A DNA stretch of 5,034 bases from Sphingomonas bacterium (GTDB lineage Bacteria > Pseudomonadota > Alphaproteobacteria > Sphingomonadales > Sphingomonadaceae), in the NCBI GenBank assembly GCA_026785645.1, contig JAJAZM010000047.1:1-5034 (forward strand). Direction: 5' to 3'. This document shows, piece after piece, positions 1 to 5,034 of this stretch. The notes under the pieces were generated by a model. The model had not been told where the DNA came from. It searched no databases and was given only the letters and a program-made list of their open reading frames with translations. The position numbers and the translations under genes are program-made. Positions within the stretch are counted from its first letter, which is position 1; every line of letters starts with the position of its first letter.

Positions 1-411
1 ATCGTCGACCATGGCATCGACCTCATCCACCCGCCCTTCTGGTGGTGGGCCTGGGCCGAAGGGCTCAATTACCACGACGACCCGTTCGAGCGGGTTTATG
101 AAGTGTTGATCGTGCTTGCAATCGTTGGCGGCTATGTCGTCCAGCGCTTCGTCGAAGGCATTTTCATGCGCAAGTTCGGGATGCACATCCACGTCTGGCA
201 GCAGCTCGACAGCCGCTTTCGCCTGGTCACTGCGCGGCGCAACCCCAACATGATCATCCTGCTGGTCAGCCTGGTGTTCCGCCGCCCCGACATGGGGCTT
301 GAGCTGGTCGCTTTGTGGACGATGCTGTCGCTGATTTTCCACGCAGTCCGTCTGGCGCAGGCCAATGCGCGCGCCGAGCGCGGCCAGGTGCTAACTGGCT
401 GGCTGGCGTAA
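1..411 (+). CDS. CDP-alcohol phosphatidyltransferase-like membrane enzyme (C-terminal 136 residues, 5' end cut by window)
   Basis: The frame is open from base 1 and ends at TAA 409-411, so only the C-terminal part is present. Family knowledge: these integral membrane enzymes transfer a phospho-alcohol between a CDP-linked donor and an acceptor alcohol, using a signature that ends G-x3-D-x3-D. The visible part opens IVDHGID, and D3 and D7 fit the last two aspartates (metal ligand and catalytic base); the earlier DG-AR half would lie upstream. A Trp-rich stretch (residues 11-18) follows. Hydrophobic segments lie at about 32-50, 83-93 and 99-117, with a basic loop (70-81) between them. The stop overlaps the next gene's start (TAATG), so the two are probably translationally coupled. 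The adjacent nucleotidyltransferase and phosphatase support a lipid or phospho-alcohol role. The substrate is unknown. The family call rests on half of one motif plus topology and context. Confidence 0.72.
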   Translation: MVDHGIDLIHPPFWWWAWAEGLNYHDDPFERVYEVLIVLAIVGGYVVQRFVEGIFMRKFGMHIHVWQQLDSRFRLVTARRNPNMIILLVSLVFRRPDMGLELVALWTMLSLIFHAVRLAQANARAERGQVLTGWLA

Positions 412-1172
412 TGAAGTGGACCGCGCTGCTTCTGGCGGGGTCGCGTCCCGGGGGCGATCCGTTTGCCGAGGTGCACGGGGCCAAGGCTAAGGCGCTGATC
501 TTGGTGGCGGGTACTCCGATGATATCGCGGCCAGCGCGGGCGCTGCTGGATGATGAGCGGATCGACCGGGTGCGGGTGCTGGCGCAGGACGGGGCGTTGC
601 TCGCGGCGGCGCTGCCCGACGATCCGCGGCTGACGATCGAGCGATCGGGAGCAACCATCGCCGCGACGATCGAGGCGATCATCGCCGACCCCGCGACCCG
701 CTGGCCATTGCTGGTCACGACCGCCGACCATGCCTTGCTCGACGGCGCGATGATCGACGATTTTTGCGCTCGAGCCGAGGGCGCAGATGTTGCCATAGGG
801 CTGGTCGAGCAGCGCGCGTTGATGGCGCGATTGCCGCAGACCAAGCGGACGTGGATCGGGTTTCGCGGCGGGTCCTATTCGGGGGCCAATCTGTTCGCAC
901 TCGGATCGCCCAAGGCGGCGCGCGCGGTGCGGCTGTGGCGCGAGGTCGAGCAGGATCGCAAGAAGGGCTGGAAATTGCTGGTCGCGCTGGGCCTGCCGGG
1001 ACTGCTCGGGCTGGCGCGGCTGCGGACGCTTGAGCAGGTGCTCGATGCGATGGGGCAGCGGCTGGGGCTGTCGATCCGCGCGGTCGAGCTGGCCAATCCA
1101 CTGGCGGCGGTCGACGTCGACAAGTCGGCCGACCTCACGCTGGTCGAGGCGATTATCGCGGGACGGGCATGA
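411..1172 (+). CDS. MobA-like NTP transferase domain protein (predicted nucleotidyltransferase), 253 aa
   Basis: The ATG at 411 overlaps the upstream TAA by one base, and the protein starts MKWTALLLAG, as expected for the first strand of this Rossmann-like fold. Visible family features are the LLLAG nucleotide-binding start (6-10), a glycine-containing loop (11-15), lysines K25/K27 before the hydrophobic ALILVAGTPMI segment, LVTTADH (101-107) with D106 at the usual metal-binding position, FRGGSYSGANLFAL (151-164), and a C-terminal DVDKSADL (235-242). The loop SRPGGDP differs from the classic GxGTRM signature, so molybdenum cofactor or sugar-nucleotide synthesis should not be assumed. A basic stretch (E178-W187, with QDRKKGW) precedes a hydrophobic segment (189-203) that might touch the membrane. 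Coupling to a CDP-alcohol transferase suggests it makes the CDP-activated alcohol, which is inference. The family call is firm; the substrate is not known. Confidence 0.85.
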   Translation: MKWTALLLAGSRPGGDPFAEVHGAKAKALILVAGTPMISRPARALLDDERIDRVRVLAQDGALLAAALPDDPRLTIERSGATIAATIEAIIADPATRWPLLVTTADHALLDGAMIDDFCARAEGADVAIGLVEQRALMARLPQTKRTWIGFRGGSYSGANLFALGSPKAARAVRLWREVEQDRKKGWKLLVALGLPGLLGLARLRTLEQVLDAMGQRLGLSIRAVELANPLAAVDVDKSADLTLVEAIIAGRA

Positions 1173-1834
1173 CCGATCTGGCGATCTACGACATGGACCG
1201 CACCGTCACCCGCCGCGCGACCTACACCCCTTTCCTGCTGCATTGCGCTGCGCGGCGGGCGCCGTGGCGGCTATTGGCGCTGCCGTTGGTTGTCGGGTCG
1301 ATGTTGCTCTACGTCGCCAAGCTGATTGATCGGGGGATGCTCAAGGAGATCAATCATCGATTACTGCTCGGGCGCGAAATCCATTCCGACGTGCTGAGGC
1401 CATTGGTTGCCTCATTCGCCGAAGCGACGCTGCGCAATAATATCCGCCCCGGGGCGCGGGCGGCGATCGCGCGCGACAAATCCGAGGGGCGGCGCGTGGT
1501 GATGGCCACTGCAAGCTACCGATTCTATGCCTGCGCGATCGCTGAACGACTGGGGTTTGACGATACGATCGGGACCAATTCGATCCTCGGGCTCGATGCG
1601 CGAGTTCACGCCAAGATCGACGGGGTCAATTGCTACGGCCCAGCCAAGCTCAAGATGATCGAGGCGTGGCTGGCGGCGGAGGGCGTGACTCGCGCCCATG
1701 TACGATTCTACTCCGATCATGCCAGCGATGCGCCGGTGTTCGAATGGTCCGACGAGCCGGTCGCGGTCAATCCGCACGACCGGCTGGCGCGGCTGGCGAA
1801 GGAGCGTGGCTGGCCGGTCGAGGATTGGGGGTAG
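1169..1834 (+). CDS. HAD-IB family phosphatase (phosphoserine-phosphatase-like), 221 aa
   Basis: All four haloacid dehalogenase motifs are visible: motif I DMDRTVT with nucleophile D8 and acid/base D10; motif II MATAS (112-116), with T114 the likely phosphate ligand; motif III K160 in YGPAKLK; and motif IV YSDHASD with Mg-binding D183 and D187. The cap between motifs I and II contains a strongly hydrophobic stretch (about 35-50), which could associate with the membrane. R11 replaces the usual glycine of DxDGT, but the needed D, D and T are kept. The start overlaps the previous stop as ATGA, with a G-rich GGGACGGG element just upstream as a possible ribosome binding site. As the third member of this set it is a candidate for dephosphorylating a lipid phosphate product or its precursor, comparable to phosphatidylglycerophosphate or phosphatidylinositol-phosphate phosphatases. 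That role is inference. Confidence 0.87.
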   Translation: MTDLAIYDMDRTVTRRATYTPFLLHCAARRAPWRLLALPLVVGSMLLYVAKLIDRGMLKEINHRLLLGREIHSDVLRPLVASFAEATLRNNIRPGARAAIARDKSEGRRVVMATASYRFYACAIAERLGFDDTIGTNSILGLDARVHAKIDGVNCYGPAKLKMIEAWLAAEGVTRAHVRFYSDHASDAPVFEWSDEPVAVNPHDRLARLAKERGWPVEDWG

Positions 1835-1844
1835 GTCTTCCCCT

Positions 1845-2570
1845 TCAGCGTTTCGGTGCGGCCTCGCGATAGCGCCACACCAACCCCTCGACGAACGGGC
1901 TCCACAGCGGTGCCTTGATCCCGGCAAGGCGCAAGCGGCTGGCGAGCCATTGGTTGCATGTCTGGATCGCGCTGGCACGGCCCAACCCTTCGTAAAAAGC
2001 ATCGCGTGGGCCGTAGCCGGGGTGGTCGATGCGGATCGGGCGGCCGCGCGAATCGAGCGTGAACGACGCTCGGACCGAAGCCCACAGCCGGCGATATTGC
2101 TCGGGCGTGACGCGGATCTCACGCGCGGCATATGTTGGATCGGCGACATATTCGACATGCATCACCCGGGCGCCGCCGGCGATTCCTGCCCAGGCGGTGC
2201 GCGGAGTGATGTCGGACCAGGTCGGCGTGTCGAGATAGACCCGCCGCTCGCCCGCGCCGAACGCGATCCACCGCGCCGACGGTGACGGGGCGGCAAAATG
2301 GCTGCGCGGGACCAGTGGCGCCCAGTCGAGACCGGCCGCACGCTCGGGGAGCAGGAGGTCGGCATGAAGACCATTGTCGGCGATGTAGATGGTGATGCCC
2401 TGATCGGGCTCGGTCCAGCCGCGGTTGACCGGGACCAGCGTCCCAAGGATCGCGGCGATGAAGTACAGGCCGGGGATTGCTGCGAGGGCAAACATCAGCT
2501 TGCGCCAGCCGCTCCACCTGTTCCGCCTGGATCGCCGGCGCCGTTTCATTTTGTGTCCCCGACTTGCCAT
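1845..2570 (-). CDS. DUF2459/TIGR02117 family membrane-anchored protein, 241 aa
   Basis: The N terminus is very basic (KMKRRRRSRR) and is followed by one membrane segment (about 25-46), giving a likely N-in protein with the rest in the periplasm. Recognised family blocks, in order, are IYIADNGLHADLLLP (61-75), the WIAFGAGERRVYLDTPTWSD region (101-120), and TCNQWLASRLRLAGI (204-218) followed by PLWSPF. This set matches the family named TIGR02117 (first noted near urease genes) and Pfam DUF2459; its function is not established. H69 and C205 stand out as possible functional residues. A second in-frame ATG at 2549 (residue 8) has a better-spaced GGGGA upstream, so the true protein may be 234 residues. 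The gene faces the HAD phosphatase with 10 bp between stops, and diverges from the tRNA gene. No operon partner is visible. Confidence 0.85.
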   Translation of the reverse strand: MASRGHKMKRRRRSRRNRWSGWRKLMFALAAIPGLYFIAAILGTLVPVNRGWTEPDQGITIYIADNGLHADLLLPERAAGLDWAPLVPRSHFAAPSPSARWIAFGAGERRVYLDTPTWSDITPRTAWAGIAGGARVMHVEYVADPTYAAREIRVTPEQYRRLWASVRASFTLDSRGRPIRIDHPGYGPRDAFYEGLGRASAIQTCNQWLASRLRLAGIKAPLWSPFVEGLVWRYREAAPKR

Positions 2571-2609
2571 GCCTGACGCGCCTCACTAGATGCGCCGTCA
2601 CCGCTTAGA

Positions 2610-2631
2610 CCGATGTCTTACCGATATCCTA
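2610..2631. repeat. Imperfect 11-bp tandem repeat in the DUF2459/tRNA intergenic gap
   Basis: CCGATGTCTTA (2610-2620) is followed immediately by CCGATATCCTA (2621-2631), matching at 9 of 11 positions. The period is about one helical turn. It lies in the 73-bp gap between the divergent DUF2459 gene and tRNA-Pro, 12 bp before the mature tRNA, where promoter or regulator contacts would be expected. The repeat is directly seen; a binding role is only a suggestion, and a unit this short could arise by chance. Confidence 0.5.
2625..2630 (+). promoter_or_regulatory. Possible -10 element for tRNA-Pro
   Basis: TATCCT matches the TATAAT consensus at 4 of 6 positions. Transcription would start near 2637, giving a leader of about 7 nt, which is usual for a tRNA gene. 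No good -35 (TTGAC-like) is found 16-18 bp upstream: the region reads CGCTTA and the nearby TTAGAC is too close. On the opposite strand the overlapping TAGGAT could serve the divergent gene equally well. The assignment is weak and mainly positional. Confidence 0.22.
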
Positions 2632-2643
2632 GGCGGCACTGGT

Positions 2644-2720
2644 CGGGGCGTAGCGCAGCCTGGTAGCGCATCACACTGGGGGTGTGGGGGTCGCAGGTTC
2701 GAATCCTGTCGCCCCGACCA
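2644..2720 (+). tRNA. tRNA-Pro, anticodon GGG
   Basis: A complete 77-nt cloverleaf can be folded by hand. The acceptor stem CGGGGCG (2644-2650) pairs perfectly with CGCCCCG (2710-2716). The D arm uses GCGC/GCGC around AGCCTGGTA. The anticodon stem TCACA/TGTGG encloses the loop CTGGGGG with GGG at 2678-2680. The T arm is GCAGG-TTCGAAT-CCTGT with one G-U pair. Discriminator A (2717) and an encoded CCA (2718-2720) complete the 3' end. The C1-G72 first pair and A73 are typical of bacterial proline tRNAs. The GGG anticodon reads CCC and CCU codons. The gene sits 69 bp upstream of yajC in the same direction, with no clear terminator between. Confidence 0.97.
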
Positions 2721-2737
2721 TCTTCTGCCATGTCTGG

Positions 2738-2758
2738 CTTCGGCCTGATGGGCCGGAG
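2738..2758 (+). other. RNA hairpin between tRNA-Pro and yajC
   Basis: CTTCGGCC (2738-2745) pairs with GGCCGGAG (2751-2758) through 8 bp, including one G-U, around a TGATG loop. No run of T follows, so it does not look like a standard intrinsic terminator. It could set the 3' boundary of the tRNA precursor, protect the yajC mRNA 5' end after tRNA release, or slow polymerase. The 3' arm and the bases after it contain GGAGGA (2755-2760), a strong anti-16S match, but it lies 29 bases before the yajC ATG and is too far to serve it normally. The hairpin is directly seen; its role is inferred. Confidence 0.45.
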
Positions 2759-2789
2759 GAAGCGCCTTCGAAAGGGATCATTTCCAATC

Positions 2790-3137
2790 ATGTCCATTCT
2801 GTCGCTTCAATTGTCGCTCGCCGCCGCAGCGGCTGGTGCCCAGCCATCGGGGATGGCGGCGTTCTTCAATACGTTGTTTCTGCCGATCGCGCTGTTCCTG
2901 ATCTTCTGGGTGCTGGTGTTTCGCCCGCAGTCGAAGCGCGCCAAGGCGCACAAGGCCGAGATCATGGCGATCAAGAAGGGCGATGACATCATCACCGGCG
3001 GTGGAATCCGCGGCCGCGTGACCAAGGTCACCGACGACGAAGCCGAGGTCGAGATTGCCTCTGGCGTCAAAGTCCGAGTGATGAAATCGACCATCAGCAC
3101 GGTCGTCCAGCCCAAGACCAAACCGGCCAACGACTGA
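2790..3137 (+). CDS. yajC: Sec translocon accessory protein YajC, 115 aa
   Basis: YajC is a small single-span inner membrane protein that associates with SecD-SecF and helps the SecYEG translocon. The sequence shows a short Ala-rich N terminus, one membrane helix (about 24-44), then the family hallmark FRPQSKRAKAHK (44-55) and KKGDDIITGGGIRGRV (62-77), followed by a small basic cytoplasmic domain with the pattern VTDDEAEVEIASGVKVRV. The length fits the usual 100-120 residues. The ATG at 2790 is chosen because the protein then begins as normal for the family. In-frame ATGs at 2730 and 2748 would add 20 or 14 basic residues. The best ribosome binding site is AAGGG (2772-2776), rather far at 13 nt. 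The stop overlaps the secD start as TGATG, showing a yajC-secD-secF operon. Confidence 0.96.
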   Translation: MSILSLQLSLAAAAAGAQPSGMAAFFNTLFLPIALFLIFWVLVFRPQSKRAKAHKAEIMAIKKGDDIITGGGIRGRVTKVTDDEAEVEIASGVKVRVMKSTISTVVQPKTKPAND

Positions 3138-4729
3138 TGTTGGACTATTCGCGCTGGAAAATCTGGTCAATCTGGCTGGTCATTGCATTCGGCGTCATTT
3201 TTTCGATTCCCAGTTTCTTCCCGAAAGCCGAGGTTGCGAGCTGGCCGTCCTACGTCCCGCGCACCCAAATCAATCTCGGGCTCGATCTTGCCGGCGGAAG
3301 CCAGCTATTGCTCGAGGCCGATGTTAGTGACGCCGCCAAGCAGCGGCTAGCAGCGATGGAAGAATCGGTCACCACCGAGCTTCGCCGCAGCGAACCGAGG
3401 ATCGCGATCGGCGACGTCTCGACGCAGGGCGGGCGCTTGTCGTTCATGGTCCGTGACCCGGCGCAGTTCGACGCTGCCTATGAACGGATGCGCACCTTGT
3501 CGCAGCCGGTCGGGCTGACCGGCCGGCGCGACTGGGACGTGTCATCGGTCGATTCGACGCGGATCGTGATGACCCCGACGCCGCAGGGAGCGGCCGAATC
3601 GCTGAAGAATTCGATGGTCGTGGCGCGCGACGTGGTGCGCCGCCGGATCGACCCCAACGGCACCAAGGAAGTGACCGTCATCAACCAGGGCCAGCGGCGG
3701 ATCTTGGTCGCGGTCCCGGGGGTCGAAGATCCCGATGCGTTAAAAGCGTTGATCGGCCAGACCGCGCGGCTCGAGTTCAAATTGGTCGATTTAACCGCTG
3801 ACGAGGCCGAGGTCGCGCAGGGTCGTGCGCCCGCCGGAAGCCAGATTCTGCAGATGGCCGACGGTTCGGGCAAGATTGCCGTCCAGCGCCGGGTGATGGT
3901 GTCGGGCGAGCAGTTGATCAAGGCGAGCCAGAGCTTCGACCAGAATAGCCAGGCGGTGGTCTCGATCACCTTCAATACTGCAGGATCGAAGCGGTTCGGC
4001 CGGGTTACCCAGGAAAATACCGGCAAGCCGTTCGCGATCATCCTCGACGACAAGGTGCTGTCGGCGCCCAACATCAACGAACCGATCCTTGGTGGTCAGG
4101 CACAGATCAGCGGCAACTTCACTGTCGAAAGCGCCAATCAATTGGCGGTTGCGCTGGCCAGCGGCAAATTGCCGGTCAAACTCGATGTGATCGAGGAGCG
4201 CACCGTCAGCGCCGAGCTGGGAAAGGATTCGATCGACAAGGGCGCGATTGCCTCGGTCGCCGCCACGCTCGTCGTGATTGTCTTCATGCTGATCACCTAC
4301 GGCCGCTTCGGGGTTTATGCGACCGCCGCCTTGCTCGCCAACGCCTTCCTGATCCTTGCCGGTCTCGCCATCTTCGGCGCGGCACTGACCCTGCCCGGGA
4401 TCGCTGGCTTCGTGCTGACGATAGGCGCGGCGGTCGACGCCAATGTGCTGATCAACGAGCGGATTCGCGAGGAGCAACGGCGCGGGCGCAAGATCCTCGA
4501 CGCGATCGACACTGGATATAAGGAAGCCTCGACCGCGATTTTCGACGCCAACATCACCAACGTCATCGCCGCGACGATCATGTACATGTTCGGATCTGGG
4601 CCGGTGCGCGGCTTCGCGGTAGTGCTGATGATCGGGATCATCACCTCGGTCTTCACCGCGGTCAATTTCACCCGCATGCTGGTCGCAGTCTGGGTTCGCG
4701 CCAGGCGCCCGCGCGTCCTGCACATTTGA
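3137..4729 (+). CDS. secD: Protein translocase subunit SecD, 530 aa
   Basis: SecD is an RND-superfamily membrane protein that, with SecF, uses the proton motive force to pull exported proteins out of SecYEG on the periplasmic side. Visible in order: the first membrane segment (about 10-24); the LGLDLAGGSQLLLE motif (47-60); a large periplasmic region with a conserved RRRIDPNGTKE block (168-178) and VAVPGVEDPDALKALIGQTARLEF (191-214); the GKPFAIILDDKVLSAP region (296-311); GGQAQISGNF (319-328); and the C-terminal membrane domain beginning near 367. The RND-type AAVDANVLINERIREE (431-446) holds D434, expected to take part in proton transfer. The length is shorter than the about 615 residues of E. 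coli SecD but ordinary for this family. The start codon overlaps the yajC stop, and no separate ribosome binding site is obvious, so translation is probably coupled. No frame damage is seen. Confidence 0.98.
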   Translation: MLDYSRWKIWSIWLVIAFGVIFSIPSFFPKAEVASWPSYVPRTQINLGLDLAGGSQLLLEADVSDAAKQRLAAMEESVTTELRRSEPRIAIGDVSTQGGRLSFMVRDPAQFDAAYERMRTLSQPVGLTGRRDWDVSSVDSTRIVMTPTPQGAAESLKNSMVVARDVVRRRIDPNGTKEVTVINQGQRRILVAVPGVEDPDALKALIGQTARLEFKLVDLTADEAEVAQGRAPAGSQILQMADGSGKIAVQRRVMVSGEQLIKASQSFDQNSQAVVSITFNTAGSKRFGRVTQENTGKPFAIILDDKVLSAPNINEPILGGQAQISGNFTVESANQLAVALASGKLPVKLDVIEERTVSAELGKDSIDKGAIASVAATLVVIVFMLITYGRFGVYATAALLANAFLILAGLAIFGAALTLPGIAGFVLTIGAAVDANVLINERIREEQRRGRKILDAIDTGYKEASTAIFDANITNVIAATIMYMFGSGPVRGFAVVLMIGIITSVFTAVNFTRMLVAVWVRARRPRVLHI

Positions 4730-4732
4730 GGG
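4728..4732 (+). promoter_or_regulatory. Ribosome binding site of secF
   Basis: GAGGG overlaps the secD TGA stop (4727-4729) and ends 7 nt before the secF ATG at 4740. This well-spaced anti-16S match decides the secF start and would let terminating ribosomes reload, helping keep SecD and SecF in step. Confidence 0.6.
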
Positions 4733-4739
4733 TCGGATC

Positions 4740-5034
4740 ATGAAGCTGCTCAAACTCGTCCCCGACAACACCAACATCGATTTCATGCGGTGGCGCAACA
4801 TCGCGCTGATCCTGTCGATCCTCGCTACCGTCGCGTCGCTCGCGCTGGTCGGGATCAGGGGTCTCAACCTCGGGATCGATTTCGTCGGCGGGCAGGTAGT
4901 GCGGACCAACTTCGCGCAGGCGGTGGACATCGAGGATCTGCGTAGCCGGGTGACCGCTCTGGACCTTGGTGAAGCGAGCATCCAGCAATTGAGCGACGCC
5001 CGCACCTACCAGGTGCGATTGCCCAAGCCCGAAG
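4740..5034 (+). CDS. secF: Protein translocase subunit SecF (N-terminal 98 residues, 3' end cut by window)
   Basis: SecF forms the SecDF complex with SecD and helps drive the late steps of protein export. The visible part begins MKLLKLVPDNTNIDFMRWRN, has the first membrane helix at about 19-38, and then the family signature GLNLGIDFVGGQVV (41-54), followed by the start of the first periplasmic domain. The signature carries FVGGQ where many SecF proteins have FTGGT, a mild variation and not a defect. The gene starts 10 bp after secD and is the third gene of the yajC-secD-secF operon. The reading frame is still open at the window end, so the remaining membrane helices and total length cannot be judged. 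Confidence 0.97.
   Translation, partial: MKLLKLVPDNTNIDFMRWRNIALILSILATVASLALVGIRGLNLGIDFVGGQVVRTNFAQAVDIEDLRSRVTALDLGEASIQQLSDARTYQVRLPKPE

Noticed and set aside
411..1172. Assignment as MobA (molybdenum cofactor guanylyltransferase) or CobY-like enzyme
   Set aside because: The fold fits, but the nucleotide-binding loop differs and the neighbours point to lipid or phospho-alcohol chemistry, so no specific name is supported.
1827..1844. G-run/C-run hairpin between the convergent stops as a bidirectional terminator
   Set aside because: Only four G-C pairs plus one G-T around an 8-base loop, and no T-run on either side.
1412..2158. Minus-strand open frame spanning the end of the phosphatase gene and the DUF2459 gene
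   Set aside because: It overlaps two well-supported genes in another frame, and its translation shows no family motif.
2607..2618. Small inverted repeat AGAC-CGAT-GTCT as an operator
   Set aside because: Only four pairs, which is common by chance, and better described as part of the 11-bp tandem repeat.
2644..2720. tRNA-Pro as an integration site of a genomic island
   Set aside because: The tRNA is intact, no copy of its 3' end is seen elsewhere in the window, no integrase is present, and core Sec genes follow directly.
2738..2758. Intrinsic terminator after tRNA-Pro
   Set aside because: The stem is good but is followed by GAAGCGCC instead of a T-run, so it is listed only as a hairpin.
4863..4904. 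SecF signature change (FVGGQ for FTGGT) as a functional loss
   Set aside because: The rest of the motif is intact and this position varies in the family; nothing else suggests damage.
3791..5005. Long open frame (404 codons) on the minus strand across secD and secF
   Set aside because: It lies fully antisense to two unmistakable Sec genes, has an Arg/Asp-rich low-complexity translation with no recognisable domain, and is the kind of open frame expected opposite GC-rich coding DNA.

Overview
This window looks like a stretch of chromosome from a GC-rich alphaproteobacterium, most likely a sphingomonad. That assignment is an inference from base composition, codon use and the style of the encoded proteins, not from a database match. 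The DNA is densely packed. No gene-free gap exceeds about 155 bases once the tRNA is counted, and there is no sign of a mobile element, CRISPR array or recent transfer.

Left part (1-1834, + strand): three genes joined by overlapping stop and start codons (TAATG, then ATGA). They are the C-terminal end of a CDP-alcohol phosphatidyltransferase-like membrane enzyme, a MobA-like nucleotidyltransferase, and a HAD-IB phosphatase. The set matches the logic of a phospholipid head-group pathway: activate a phosphorylated alcohol or make a CDP-donor, transfer at the membrane, then remove a phosphate. The actual head group cannot be read from the sequence. This is the least characterised part of the window.

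Middle (1845-2570, - strand): a DUF2459/TIGR02117-type membrane-anchored protein, convergent with the phosphatase gene and only 10 bp from it. A 73-bp gap then leads to tRNA-Pro(GGG), which has an encoded CCA and a precursor leader that can pair with the whole 3' end.

Right part (2790-5034, + strand): yajC, secD and the start of secF, the usual accessory operon of the Sec translocon. yajC and secD overlap by one base (TGATG). secD and secF are 10 bp apart, with a GAGGG ribosome binding site overlapping the secD stop. The tRNA lies 69 bp upstream of yajC with no convincing terminator between them, so tRNA-yajC-secDF may share a transcript.

No wholly new system is evident. The points most worth a second look are the three-gene head-group module, the self-complementary tRNA precursor ends, and the unsolved chemistry of the DUF2459 protein.
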